Below are positions 25,540 to 36,345 of a stretch of DNA of 64,000 nt, one piece after another; the first letter of the stretch is position 1; every line of letters starts with the position of its first letter. This DNA is from Bathymodiolus brooksi (taxonomy: Eukaryota; Mollusca; Bivalvia; Mytilida; Modiolidae). The notes below the pieces were generated by a model that saw only the letters and a program-made list of their open reading frames with translations, did no database searches and was not told the DNA's origin. The stretch spans positions 17,668,886 through 17,732,885 of the forward strand of contig OY804590.1 in the NCBI GenBank assembly GCA_963680875.1, written 5' to 3'. The position numbers and the translations under genes were made by a program.

Positions 25540-25745
25540 ATTTATTTGATAGTATATAAAAAGGATACTGAAATACGCATATGAATTTATAAGAATAATG
25601 TAAAGATACCGATGTGTTACTTAGAAGACGTAAATCAAAAAAAAGGCAGAAAGCACAATGGCAAAATAAAAAGGATAAACCATTATAGAAAATAACCTCT
25701 ACCATTTGTCGTGACACATTTGAACTGCCCTTTAACATATTTTCT
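25540..25745 (-). mobile_element. Retroelement 3' fragment, diverged
   Basis: Contains gtaaagataccgatg, gaagacgtaaatc and agaaagcacaatggc in the family order, with low similarity overall. Confidence 0.5.
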
Positions 25746-25839
25746 ACGTTTTCACCATCAGAGAAACAGTTCCGACAGTTTGCTCTGAGCGACAGATACT
25801 ATTGGCTTGCAACTGGATTTTTATTGGTAAATGCATTAA

Positions 25840-26015
25840 GAAACAAAAACGTTTGAAGATACCAAAAGATAATCAGAATCCGTATATCGAAGAAGGACAG
25901 ACAACATACCGGCCAAATGAACAAACAAACGATTGTACAAAATAGCTCACAGAAACCAAAAGATTGAGCAACACGAGCCCAATAAAACCCGGGGATGAAC
26001 TTCAGTGTAGCATTG
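25840..26015 (-). mobile_element. Retroelement 3' fragment
   Basis: gtttgaagataccaaaag, aatcagaatccgtatatcg, gaaggacagacaacat, gatgaacttcag and agcaacacgagccc are all present in order. It starts cleanly after gcattaagaaac. Confidence 0.8.
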
Positions 26016-26079
26016 GTTTATTTCGGAAAGACACCCAATACTAATTCATGCATTGCATTATTATTGGTGTTGGGTTAAG

Positions 26080-26200
26080 GTTGTGGTTTTCAAAGCCACT
26101 TTCAACAATATTTCAGCTATGTCTTGGCGGTTAGTTGTATTGGTCGAGTAAACCAGAGAAAGGCGCCGACCTGCCGCAGTTCACTGACAGACTTTATTAT
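26080..26200 (-). mobile_element. SINE family A 3' half, antisense
   Basis: The reverse complement reads gtcagtgaactgcggcagg, ggtttactcgacc, tagctgaaatattgttgaaag and a tggctttgaaa end. It is followed on the plus strand by a short (TTA)n run. Confidence 0.75.
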
Positions 26201-26215
26201 TATTATTATTATTGG
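26195..26215 (+). repeat. (TTA)n microsatellite
   Basis: About six ttattattatt-type triplets at the 5' end of the antisense SINE fragment. Confidence 0.8.
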
Positions 26216-26219
26216 ATAG

Positions 26220-27405
26220 CAATGGCAGCATGGAAATTTAATGTAGTCAATTATATACAGAGAACCTAAAACAGATTCAGACAAGTATCAAGACGTTTGT
26301 TTTATGTAGATGTTTCCGGATTTGCACCTTGTTCAATATTCATATGGCTACTTCGTCTACACAATGAGCATGGTCTAATCAAAACTGATATTAGGTCTTT
26401 TGTGGAATTTTGTCTGCTGTTACATTTTGTCAATCAAATACATTGACAAATAATACACGTAAGCCGCAATTTGTCGAAAGGGGATCGACTGGGCCGCGAA
26501 CTATACAATTAGTGAACACCACCTTTGAGAATTCGATTTACGGCGTAAACAATTTTTGATTGACCCAATGATAAATCTTTGACGTACCAGTCTGAACTGT
26601 TGAGAGTAAGTATTATGCTGATTTTGAAGATTATCTAGGAATAGAGGTGGTTTTTTTTTTATTTGCATGAGATAATATATTTGTAAGTAAAAGAAAAAAT
26701 AAGTACATGTAGAGAGTTCTAGTTTTTTAAAGCTTCGACTAAAAAAGTACGTTAACTAAGGGTATAGTGGTATAATAGTATTTCTTATGATTATAAGGCA
26801 ATATGAAACCATGAATAGAATAGACTGACTGACTGATCAGTAACATTGATGCGAAGAGCAAGTATACAGACGCTGACTAAATATGTGGTAAATGTGAAAG
26901 GTAGAGTAGGGATAATCTACAGAACATATGTCCCGATTGCCACAGGGAATAAACAACGTCAACGAATATAGTAGAAAATGCACACCTTACAATGAACCGC
27001 CAACAGTGACTCTAAACAATTGCACATAAGGAACAATTGCATGTTGTCTTTTCATGTACATGAAGCGTGACGTTCTCCATACGCGAGTAATTAGTGCAAA
27101 TATGTCTATTTCAGTTAAATATTAATGCAAATAAAACCAATTAATAGAACAGTGTAAAACCTTGAACACATATGTATCTACTAAATCATTGAATATATTT
27201 CCGCAACACTATCGAAAATGATAAAACATGGATAAATCTATCAGTTTTATTCCATTCTAATTTTACAATTTAAATCTCTTCGTCTTTCACTGTATTTATT
27301 CTCAGGAACTTTGGCGACATGATCGACGTCTTGACATATTTTGATTGCCCCTTCATTTTATCTTAAGTTCATTTTCAATGTGGCTTATGAATCTGTTCAA
27401 CAATT
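26220..27405. other. No gene recognised
   Basis: AT-rich sequence. A tttgattgccccttc motif near 27338 is another trace of the antisense terminus fragment. Nothing else is supportable. Confidence 0.55.
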
Positions 27406-27410
27406 AAATT

Positions 27411-27700
27411 TGTCTTACGGAAGAAGAGATTGAAGATACCAAAGGGGTAATCAGAATGCGTAAATCGAAGAACAGACAACACAATGGCCAACGGAAAAAG
27501 GACAAAAGGATCAAACAACAATCTACAAAACATACTCATAAAACTAACGATCGAGTAACACGAACCCCACTAAAAACGGGGGTGTGCGAAGGTGCTTCGG
27601 AAGGGTAGGTAGCGGTGATAAATGAGGAATGGTCCGGGAAGTGTTTACGACAAGTGGAACATATCCGTGATCATTTGTGACACAGATATTTCATAACGGA
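27411..27700 (-). mobile_element. Retroelement 3' fragment, well preserved
   Basis: Opens ggaagaagagattgaag, continues ataccaaaggggtaatc, acaacacaatggcc and tcgagtaacacgaacccc, and extends through ggtgcttcggaaggg to acacagatatttcataac. It reaches well into the C-terminal/3' region also seen at 384-560. No intact frame. Confidence 0.85.
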
Positions 27701-27895
27701 ATGTATATATTGAATAATCGTAGTATTTGCATTTATCGTTTTTTGTTTATTGGAATACGGTTTTAACGACGGATTGGACCAGTTTTTTACATTTCAGTTA
27801 CGTACAGTATGATTACGAAATGAAATGAAAAGCATATAGCTAGAATAGAAATGAAAATAGTAAGCAGGCAATATTCATTTCTAAAGAATATAGTT

Positions 27896-28060
27896 ATTAG
27901 TTCGAATCCCGCTCATGGCGAGGTGTACTTGATACAACATAAAGTTTGTCAGTGACTTGTGGCAGGTCGGTGATTTTCTCCAGTTTCCTCCAACAATAAA
28001 ACTGACCTCCGCAATATAACAGAAATATTTTTGAATGTGGCGTTAAGCAAACATACACCC
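27896..28060 (+). mobile_element. SINE family A, lacking 5' head
   Basis: Starts at the B box (tagttcgaatcccgctc), then gcgaggtgtacttg, gtcagtgacttgtggcagg, ccaacaataaaactgacc and a gtggcgttaagc end. The head is missing, the normal direction of truncation for a retrotransposed SINE. Confidence 0.8.
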
Positions 28061-28159
28061 AACCCTCTCTAAACAATACATTAAGATATAAAGTATTGGA
28101 AAACTTTATAGAGTGAATTGCAGCTTCCATTTGAAAGGTAGTAGTCAGAACAAATGCAT

Positions 28160-28390
28160 TTACGATCACATCGGTGGTGTAATGGTTACTGTGTTCGACT
28201 CGAGTGCGGTATATGGTGGGTTCCCGCGTCGGTCCGGTCTAACCAAAGACTGACAAATTGGAATATTTGCTGCTTCTCATCTACGCTCGGAATCAGAATA
28301 ATGTTTCCACGTTGAACGACATGCCTACCAGAGAACTGTTGTTTATATGAGTTACAACTATAAAGATCCAACTATTGGTCTAGTACCAAG
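28160..28390 (+). mobile_element. tRNA-derived SINE, family C
   Basis: The head has an A-box-like tggtgtaatggttac and a degenerate B box at gtgggttcccgcg about 40 bases later. It is followed by a body with aaccaaagactgac and aatatttgctgcttctc. I recall the body sequence as typical of a bivalve SINE. The tRNA part cannot fold into a convincing tRNA, so it is not a tRNA gene. A weak second remnant may lie near 60270-60400. Confidence 0.6.
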
Positions 28391-28394
28391 CGGA

Positions 28395-28860
28395 TCTCAT
28401 CATCATCTCATGGAATGAAACTTGTTCTCGACATGATATACCAGAAAAATGACTCATTTGTCGTAAAACCGCAATCACTTATTCATTCCAATGCATGTAT
28501 GAACAGGCGTGAACATGTGTGGAGAGCAATCGCTGACTTTATTTGAAACCGCAATTAAAGGTATAAACGTACGTTTGCATTTGAAAAACATTTAGTAATC
28601 GCGTTCTACGTACTATAACAAAGCAATAATTTACTATATCTAATTGATATCAAAATAGGTCACGAATGCTCAAATAACGCAGTAACTCACTTCGGATCAT
28701 AAAACTATCTTATTGACGTTCATTATTTATTAAGTGACTGTACGAAGTTAGGAAAGTGCGCGGGTCGTGTATTATTGTGTTAGGGTATCGCTCTTATCTG
28801 TTTATACGCGTTTTTCTATTGGATTTTGAAAGTGTGGAATTTCATTTTATTTCTAAAAAT
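28395..28860. other. No feature recognised
   Basis: AT-rich spacer between a SINE and the foldback-bearing tandem duplication. Confidence 0.6.
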
Positions 28861-28864
28861 GTAT

Positions 28865-29366
28865 ACCCATTACATACATAGTGTAGTGGTACAAGACTTT
28901 GTATCAGGTCGAGTCTGTTGTGTGAACCAGTATCACTACGAGTCGCGGTAGCGACGTGTTGTGATCTGGTTCGTTCGCGCAACAGGCAAGACCTGATATA
29001 CAGTTTTGTACCAGCACACTATGTATGTAATAAGCTTATCTAACATTTCAATAAAAACGAATTTTAAGCAAAAAACAAGTGTTGAATTAAAATGTGCACA
29101 ATACTCTCAGGGAGACTACATTTTGTGCATGACGTCACCTTATTTCTTCCGTTCATTCTCCAATGTCAGGTTACTGTGTTTTGTCTCACATTCCAATGAT
29201 ATGACGTCATGTCAAAGTAGTTCGGCAGAGAACGTCTCGTACAATGTCACGCCATTCTTATATCACCACAGTATGGTGATACAACCACTTGTATCAGACA
29301 CCTTGTATTAGACAGGCGACTTTTGTTAATTTCAAAGGAAAACGTACATAATGGTAGATAAATACC
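28865..29366 (+). repeat. 501-bp tandem unit, copy 1 (carries foldback)
   Basis: The unit begins attacatacatagtgt and repeats with an offset of 501 (for example accacagtatggtgata at about 29266 and its match at about 29767). It contains a long hairpin at its left and a gc-richer section with two gacgtca motifs (tgcatgacgtcacc, tatgacgtcatg). The short ORFs here are incidental. Confidence 0.88.
28870..29027. repeat. Foldback hairpin
   Basis: Two arms of about 75 bases. The left arm has tacatacatagtgt, then tatcaggtcgagtctgttg. The right arm has caacaggcaagacctgata, then gtaccagcacactatgtatg. The centre holds gtcgcggtagcgac, itself self-complementary. The transcript or single strand would form a long imperfect stem, as in foldback/MITE elements. 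Confidence 0.85.
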
Positions 29367-29850
29367 TATTACATACATAGTGTGGTGGTACAATAATGTA
29401 TCAGGTCGAGCCTGTTGTGTGAACCAGTATCACTAAGAGTCGCGATAGCGACGAGTTGTGATGCGGTTAGCTCACGCAACAGGCAAGACCTGATATAATA
29501 TCTTGTACCAACACACTATGTATGTAATAGGTATTTATCTACCATTTTAAGCAAATAACAAGGGTCACAATAAGATTAACAAATGTGTACAATGCTATGA
29601 GGGAGATTACATTTTGTGCATGACGTCACGTTTGTTGCCGTTCATTCTATTGCTTTGTTTACTTTGCTCACATTGATGTGTTTTATCCCACATTCCAATG
29701 ATATGACGTCATGACAAAATAGTTCTGCAGAGAAGATCTCGTGCAACGTCGCGCCTTTCTTTTATCACCACAGTGTGGTGATACAACATCTTGTATCAGA
29801 CACCTTGTATCAGAGAGGCTACTTTCTTTAAATTCAAAGGAAAACGTACA
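29367..29850 (+). repeat. 501-bp tandem unit, copy 2
   Basis: Second copy of the 28865-29366 unit, about 85-90 percent similar by eye, including the hairpin, both gacgtca motifs and the accttgtat...gacaccttgta end. It is followed by a fragment of SINE B. Confidence 0.88.
29370..29531. repeat. Foldback hairpin, second copy
   Basis: Same structure as at 28870. The apex is gtcgcgatagcgac, so the compensating symmetry is kept. The arms begin tacatacatagtgtgg and end ccaacacactatgtatg. Confidence 0.85.
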
Positions 29851-29855
29851 AAATG

Positions 29856-29980
29856 CTGAACATAAGGCTAAGCGATTGGTGCTGCAGTGTATCAATGGTG
29901 TGAGTTCAAATCCCGTCGAGGGAAGAACAAAATGTGACAGCTCAAAGATTTAATTCTAACACTGTTTGGTTTAATTCATC
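29856..29980 (+). mobile_element. tRNA-derived SINE, family B (5' truncated)
   Basis: Contains ggctaagcgattggtgctg, a B box gagttcaaatcccgtc, ggaagaacaaaatgtgac and aacactgtttggtttaatt. The A-box part is missing. Confidence 0.75.
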
Positions 29981-30249
29981 ATTACATTTTCTTATTTTTT
30001 TATATTGTTTATAAATTAGTGTACATATATATGTGAATAACATAAAGTATAAAGTTCAAGATTATGATTTACAACACGATAACTGATGGTCATGTGACTA
30101 TTTCTCAAATCAGATTACAGACCCTGATGAAGCTTGTCGGTCAGGCGAAATATCCGTCAACTTGATTATAATTATAGTCTTTTTGTAGATTGTAGACTTC
30201 TAGTTATTTTTGTTATATTTTAACATCTTTTGTTGGTGTTGTTGTGCTA

Positions 30250-30378
30250 CATTTCAAATCCCGTCGAGGGAAGAACAAAAATTTGACAGCTCTAAAATCT
30301 AATTATAACACTGTTTGGTTTAATTTTCAGACGTATATAATATTTAGTATTAACCTAGTATCCTTAGTAACTTTGAGA
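30250..30378 (+). mobile_element. SINE family B, 3' part
   Basis: Starts inside the B box (caaatcccgtcgaggg) and runs to ttttcagacgtatata. It shares about 35 further bases with the copy at 30637 (atttagtattaac, tagtatcc), so these two copies are related by duplication beyond the SINE. Confidence 0.75.
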
Positions 30379-30636
30379 TCCAGTGGGACAGATATATTGT
30401 ATGGTTGTCACTTGCTTCTAGACGTTTGTATAATATACTTTATTTCCTGTGACTGTATAATGAATTCTTCATTATCCTATACAATATATTAAAATTTGCT
30501 GGGTTAGATTGCTGTCAAATTATAATATTAAGTATATATGTACCATCTACACACGTTTATACACATGTCGTACGTCTATCCCTATATTTTCCTTACGAGA
30601 AAAGGTAACACTACGATTATTGAAGCTCCTTTTTAG

Positions 30637-30832
30637 GGAGTGGATGTGGTCGAGTGGTCTAGGGAGCTGGACGTAAGGCTAAGTGAATGGTGCTGCAGTG
30701 TATCAATGGTGTGGGTTCAAATCCCGTCGAGGGAAGAACAAACATTTTACAGCTCTAAAATCTAATTCTAACACTGTTTGGTTTAGTTTTCAGACGTATA
30801 TAATATTTAGTATTAACATAGTATCCTTTAAA
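30637..30832 (+). mobile_element. tRNA-derived SINE, family B (full length)
   Basis: Head with a good A box (tggtcgagtggtctaggg) and B box (gggttcaaatcccgtcg). The distance suits a tRNA with a long variable arm (Leu/Ser type). The body is ggaagaacaaacatttta to aacactgtttggtttag, and the end is ttttcagacgtatata. It is the only copy here with both promoter boxes in plus orientation. Confidence 0.8.
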
Positions 30833-30842
30833 GTATATATAT

Positions 30843-30994
30843 AGTCAACCTGTATTAAGAGGTCACCTTTAAGACAAAAAGAAGTGGTCTTGTTAGACAG
30901 ATGACCTCTTAAATGAGGTTCAATTCATTAGAAACTTTCTATGACATGAAAAATGTGACCTTGTAATGCAGGTGATCGCATTGGCAGACTTGAC
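30843..30994. mobile_element. Short MITE-like element
   Basis: About 152 bp bounded by agtcaacctg at the left and a cagacttgact end whose complement is agtcaagtctg. Both ends are flanked by tata-type sequence that could be a TA target duplication. Inside, taagaggtcacc and gatgacctctta form a hairpin. This fits a small non-autonomous DNA transposon. Confidence 0.55.
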
Positions 30995-31009
30995 TGTATA
31001 TATTGCGGG

Positions 31010-32170
31010 GACATAATTAAATAATAGATTGATAACAAGACCAACACGACATACGACATAATGATGTAGCATTGAATGAATAATGTATATAAAGAAAGTT
31101 GTTTATGTCACTAATGCCGTTACAGATCAAATTATTAAATGATGTGGGTTGAGAATCCATTAACCCATTTAACCTCGCCACATTGTTATGCCTATCCCAA
31201 GCTAGGATCTCGATTTCCAGCAGAATATGTCGTGCTGTTTTTGTGTTTAATGATTTGAGGTGAGATGTAGTTGTTCATTCTGTGGATAATTGTGGAATTA
31301 CTTTCCATTATTCTTCTAACTTTCTTTTCATAATAAACATATCCATTCAGTACTTGATTGATAATTTACGATATGTACATTTACTGACCAATATATACTT
31401 TTTCTGGTACCTGATTCATGTTGAGCGACGGTAAGAACGGACACTATCAAACAACGATTAGAATGACGTCTGTCTCTGTTTTGTGTACATAATTTGGCAG
31501 TTGTTTAGGGTTTTGTGACATTGCAGGATAAATGCGGGTGAGTCGAACTACGGTTGACTCGATTTTTTTTCCAGATAACGAGTCAACTGTACTTATATTG
31601 TCGGAAAATATATTATTCATTTGCACTCGATGCGAAAGAGGACAGAAAAGCTCGCTTGAATACCTGTTTCTAAATATCGGACAAAGAAATTTGATATTTT
31701 CCGACAATTTACGTATATTGTCTATATTTCAAACTCTATATTATCTGCTGAACGCTTTAGAAAATTTCCATATTTAAATTGGAGTGTTGTCAGACATTAT
31801 GTCAAACCTGTTTGTATAAATCTCGTTATAACGATACATTCAGTTATTATTTAGATGACTTTTTAATATATTTATTTCCCAATCATCTAAACGATCATTT
31901 CACACCCGGATATGATGTAGCAATGTATTTATGTAACATGTGTATGGAAATTACATTTCACAACCATAGGATAATCTAGAGTGTGGGCACAGTACAGTAA
32001 TTTTCTGGATAGAGTTCAGTTGTTGACGCAAAAACTATTCAAACAAGGTTACAGTTGCTTCTAGGTTGAGTGTTTCTCTACAAAAATAATAGGTCGTCAT
32101 CATGATATGGCTTACCGTAATGAACTATCCATATCTCAAATAACAATGAATATTTTCTCTTTTACATGTA
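31010..32170. other. No gene recognised; short dispersed repeat and hairpin
   Basis: Contains a dispersed-repeat fragment (31185-31335, gatttgaggtgagatg motif) shared with 34888 and 36200. It also has an imperfect hairpin with attgtcggaaaatat at 31597 and its complement around 31693. Frames up to 86 codons (31447-31707) overlap the hairpin and show no motif. Confidence 0.55.
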
Positions 32171-32178
32171 TTATGTTT

Positions 32179-32558
32179 CTTTCCTATACCGCTGGTGTGT
32201 GTTGCCTTAAACACGTACAGGAAAAGTTTGACAATACCAAAGATGTAATCACGTCTTTCCTATACCGCTGGTGTGTGTTGCCTTAAACACGTACAGGAAA
32301 AGTTTGACAATACCAAAGATGTAATCACGTCTTTCCTATACCGCTGGTGTGTGTTGCCTTAAACACGTACAGGAACAGCTTGACAATACCAAAGATGTAA
32401 TCACGTCTTTCCTATACCGCTGGTGTGTGTTGCCTTAAACACGTACAGGAACAGCTTGACAATACCAAACATGTAATCACGTCTTTCCTATACCGCTGGT
32501 GTGTGTTGCCTTAAACACGTACAGGAACAGCTTGACAATACCAAAGATGTAATCACGT
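32179..32558 (+). repeat. 76-bp minisatellite, 5 units
   Basis: The anchor ctttcctataccgctgg recurs at 32179, 32255, 32331, 32407 and 32483, a strict 76-bp period. Units are almost identical: the first two have ggaaaagtttgac, the last three ggaacagcttgac, and the fourth has accaaacatg. The unit joins 43 bases of unrelated sequence to about 33 bases of the retroelement terminus (gacaataccaaagatgtaatc). Confidence 0.95.
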
Positions 32559-32750
32559 GTTGTAAATCGAAGAATGATAGCTAATGCAATGGCCAAAATA
32601 AAATGATATTACAATAAACCAACGATCGGCAGAGCACAACAGAGTAAATGGAGCAACATGAACCTCAATAAAAGTGTTAAGATGTTAATTCAGGTCCTGG
32701 ATGGCTAAGCATTTCCTGTTCTACTAGTGACACTCGTAGTGTTATTGTAA
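32559..32750 (-). mobile_element. Retroelement 3' fragment
   Basis: Continues directly from the last 76-bp unit: gtaaatcgaagaatgatag, caatggccaaaataaaatg, tggagcaacatgaacctc, and tgttaattcaggtcctgg to ctactagtgacactcg. The minisatellite therefore sits at the outer end of this fragment. Confidence 0.75.
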
Positions 32751-33303
32751 AGCGACGCGAAACGAGATTCACATAACTATGCACGAGATTCACATAACTA
32801 TACTCTATCGATTACTAGAGGTTACGCAATTCGGTGTGAACAATGATTATCAGTTAAACGTATTAATATCACTTACCAAACACAGAACAAATGAGTAGAA
32901 AAAAGTGATCTAATTGGCGCTAATACTGATACATTACATAAATAATGAATAACCTGTATTATTGCATATCAGAATAAAAATCATACATTTAATTGGCTGA
33001 ACACTCTCCACGTGACCTTCACTATTCCGCGATATAGACTGGAATGCTGATGTAGACCGGTCTAAAAACCGTGGATGTTTGCTTACGCTGTAATAAATTA
33101 CAATGTTACTTATAATCTCATTTTATTTCTCATTATAAGTTGAACACCATTCAAACAATTGCTGTAGTCAATTCAAAGTAGGTAATAACGAAGGTGATAA
33201 CGCATAGGGAAACCTTCAATGATCCTGATTAAAATTTCTATGTATTTATATTGTATGTGTTAAATTCTGGTCTTCAATGCAATAAACACAATAGCTACGG
33301 ATA

Positions 33304-33410
33304 TAGAGTGCAATATCAGGATAAACAGACTGCCCTTGGGTCGTGGTACGGACCACGACTCTTGGGCAGTTTGTATATCCTGATATTGCCCTCCATATCA
33401 GTAACTATTA
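33304..33410. repeat. Foldback hairpin, about 50-bp arms
   Basis: The left arm has gcaatatcaggataaacag, actgcccttgggtcgtgg. The right arm is its complement: ccacgactcttgggcagt, ttgtatatcctgatattgc. The loop is only a few bases (tacgga). Pairing is close to perfect apart from a few mismatches. It is MITE-like and no other copy is seen in the window. Confidence 0.85.
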
Positions 33411-33522
33411 TATAAATATTTAATGCCGTGCCATGAATGGCTAGGATACAGTTTTTATTATACAGACTGAGAAGGGGCATATGGATAGGATAATATTCAT
33501 GTTAGCTGTGCTACCCTCTTAA

Positions 33523-33820
33523 AATAAAGAATGTACTATCATTGTTATTATTACTATTCCCGGAATAAATTGGGAGGGTATCATCAATGGCGGGCAACAA
33601 TCATATGCAATAGTTGTGGTAACTAACCCACGAATAACTTGGCAGCCAGTCTGTCCAGTGTTATGAAAAGTGTGTTTGTATAACGAAAAGAGAGCTCCAA
33701 CAGTGATGGTCCATAATTCCATTAATATCAACAAAAAGAACAACTCCTTGCAACTAAAACCACTGAACACAAAAGGACCACGACATATGGCGTCGGACAT
33801 CCAGATCGAAGATTGAGAAT
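33523..33820 (+). pseudogene. Possible decayed coding fragment
   Basis: The plus strand is open for about 99 codons in one frame except for a single TGA near 33670. It has a less AT-rich, less repetitive character than its surroundings. The first part reads INWEGIINGGQQSYAIVVV and the second contains KRAPTVMVHNSININKKN. I do not recognise a family. There is no start codon context, and the opposite strand also has a 138-codon frame over the same stretch (33519-33935), so open frames on both strands may simply reflect composition. It could be an exon remnant, a transposon fragment or chance. Confidence 0.2.
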
Positions 33821-33949
33821 AGCACAAAGATGTAATGATGTTCCCAACCCTCCCCTCTCTCCAACGGCAATATATATATAAACAAACAATAAAAGCAAAT
33901 CTGCACAGATTTTCTTTCAGTAACAAAGATAACACATTACTTTAAAACC

Positions 33950-34785
33950 GAATGATAACATAAACATGTACAGTATAGTAGCAGGATCAGTGAATAATTA
34001 ACTGACTACTAGCTAGGATGGTAGAATACATTGGTTTAAAGACCATTACTCTTGGGATTTAATCTTAATATGATCAATTATTTCCACTTTTAAAGTGATA
34101 TATCAAACGCTCAGCCCGTCCGTTGTATTTACTATTCAGGTCATAGGTTGCACAAGAGATTGCAATTGTCAGCTAAATGACACATGCTTGACGAAAAACG
34201 GAAAGTTCCCAATTCAGAATAATCCAGGAACGAAAACAACAGCAGTGCAATGATTGATGAAAAACAAACAAAAAGGATGGAGACAGAACAACACCAACGT
34301 CAGGTCCTCTAGTAATAATATCCATCGATTGTGGATGAAACAACAATTGGTCAAGCAATCTGAAATAATTGACCACTAACCAAATTTGTATGGTCAATTA
34401 TACTTTATAATGTAAGGAAGTAAATGAATTTCTCTTGATTTACCAGATTCTGAAATTGCCAATTGATCATGTGTAAGTTGTATTAGAGAATGTTTTATTT
34501 TACGACGTTATCTGCCGTATTACGGTAAAACATCCATGTGATGTTATTTACGACAATCACTTTCACTTGTGGTTAATTATATCAAACCAGAACAGAGCTC
34601 TATCTTATTTTCGATTCATTTGTGCAGCAGTAATGTCAATTATAGCAGGATGCAAGGCTGGGTGACCATGTTTATGTTGTCATTCATTTTTGTAATACTG
34701 TGTGGTCTATGAGTGAAAACGAATCTTTGCAGTTTTCTGTTTGTTTATATTTCTATTGTCGTTTTGAAGATGTAGAGGATTTAGA
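33950..34785. other. No feature recognised
   Basis: AT-rich sequence. A short polar open stretch near 34225-34305 on the plus strand is bounded by stops and has no motif. Confidence 0.55.
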
Positions 34786-34789
34786 TACC

Positions 34790-34975
34790 ATTATCCGGTC
34801 TAACGCCGGCACATTTTGTGCCTGTACTATGACAGGACATGTATTTGAAACGTCATATGTCGTGGTCGTTTCTTTGTTTTCAATTATTTGAGGTGAGATG
34901 TGATTGTTAGTTTTGCTGATATTGAAGGAATTGTTGACCATCGTTTTTAAACTCTTTTCATAATTATACACATTC
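34790..34975 (+). repeat. Dispersed repeat D fragment
   Basis: Shares gcctgtactatgacagg, atttgaggtgagatgtgat, ttgctgatattgaaggaatt and aaactcttttcataat with partial copies near 31185-31335, 36110-36345, 56825-56895 and 57195-57250. I recall such sequences as common mussel repeats, without being able to name the family. Confidence 0.55.
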
Positions 34976-35204
34976 TAACTGTTTTACAGACTAGAAGCAA
35001 CAATTGACAGTATATTCAAGCAACTTGATTTTAGGCATATGTTGCATATGTTATAAGGAAACTTTCGCACATACAATGGTTGACTTGGTATATTGGGTTG
35101 TGTTAGGCCTTAAGTGTTTGTGCTATTATTCTTTCACAGTGTCTGTCAACTTAGTACACTGAGAAAATCACTTACCTACAGCCTCACATGTATGTTGATA
35201 AAAT

Positions 35205-35460
35205 GATTGGATTTACGTTTGCGGCATGTCGGTGGTTTTGTGCGCGTACTACCGGTTGTTCCATCACCAATTTAGAAATGCCTATACCAAGTCAGGGTCA
35301 TTACGGTTTTCACAGTTTTCCGGTTGTTGACTGATTTTGTCTGTTTATATACTTATGAGTTTTGACTTTCCCTTTGTAAGATTGCTCGGAGTTCGGTAAT
35401 CTTGTTATTACCCTTATTGACAACTGAAATATTGTTGAAAGTGGCGTTTAACATCTATCT
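35205..35460 (+). mobile_element. SINE A remnant split by another repeat
   Basis: The left part has gattggatttacgtttgcgg and ggtggttttgtgcgcg. The 3' end gaaatattgttgaaagtggc appears only at about 35425. Between them, 35275-35420 carries tgcctataccaagtcaggg and tgctcggagttcggtaat, which belongs to dispersed repeat D. The order suggests insertion of D into the SINE. Confidence 0.55.
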
Positions 35461-36105
35461 CTCTGACCACATTGACAACATAGTTTGTCAGTAAATTATA
35501 ATAATGGTACTTTTCGTCTGGTACAAAACTTACCTATATTTTGGCATTGCATCTGAAATAATGTATATCTGGCTATGTCGTGTTTTTCTACAATGCAGTA
35601 GTATACATATACCTAGTTTTTTGCGTGACTGCATGTGCCTCATACTACTATCATTTATTTGTGTACCTTCAAATTATTGCTGCAGAAAAAACCGACAAAA
35701 TCGTGAAGTTGGATAATACAAACTTCGTGTCCGACCTCCACCCCTCCTCCCTTCACCACAGAACATGATGTAACAACATATTTGTCAGTCGTACTATAAG
35801 CTAGACACGTTTATTTGGTCCTTATATTGATGTCCTGCTTCTGCTTATAGACAAAATTTAGGCGAAAGTTCCGCAATTGCAGTAATTACATTGCTAAAAG
35901 ACCTGATTAAAGCTAATGAAACCCTGATATTATATGTTGTAATAAACCACGAGTGATACATGTAGGTCTACCCCTATCATTAGTTACTCATTAGCAAAGT
36001 TAATGTTTCATCGACAGATGACCAATGTATTTGATATGCTACAAGCTTGGAGAAGGGCGATTCAAATTATTATGACGATATACCTGAAATGCTGTTATTA
36101 TTGGT
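35461..36105. other. No feature recognised
   Basis: Overlapping 60-70-codon plus frames at 35504-35768 show no motif. AT-rich sequence. Confidence 0.55.
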
Positions 36106-36109
36106 GTAA

Positions 36110-36345
36110 CCCAACCTACATACGAGTGCATGTTCGAATCGAGAACCCGAATTTTAATCGGCATGTATTTAATGTCTGTTCTGTTTTGTATTCACGGATT
36201 TGAGGTGAGCGGCGATTGTCCGTTTTGATAATATTGGTGGAATTCTTGACAATCGGTGTTCAATCTCCCTTTAAGGGTGGTTGTGTGTTTTGTTAATATT
36301 GATGGCATTGTTGACTATCACTATTTAAACTTTCTTGTCATGGAA
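36110..36345 (+). repeat. Dispersed repeat D, with internal duplication
   Basis: Contains gaatcgagaacccgaat, ggatttgaggtgagcgg and two successive versions of the ttttg..aatattggtgga..ttgac segment (about 36215 and 36290). This indicates a small tandem duplication inside the repeat. Confidence 0.5.

Noticed and set aside
28160..28240. Functional tRNA gene
   Set aside because: The A-box-like sequence is good but the B box is degenerate and no acceptor stem pairs. It continues into a SINE body.
30637..30740. Functional tRNA gene
   Set aside because: Good A and B boxes are present, but the same head with the same non-tRNA body recurs at 56991 and, in truncated form, at 29856, 30250 and 52054, so it is a SINE.
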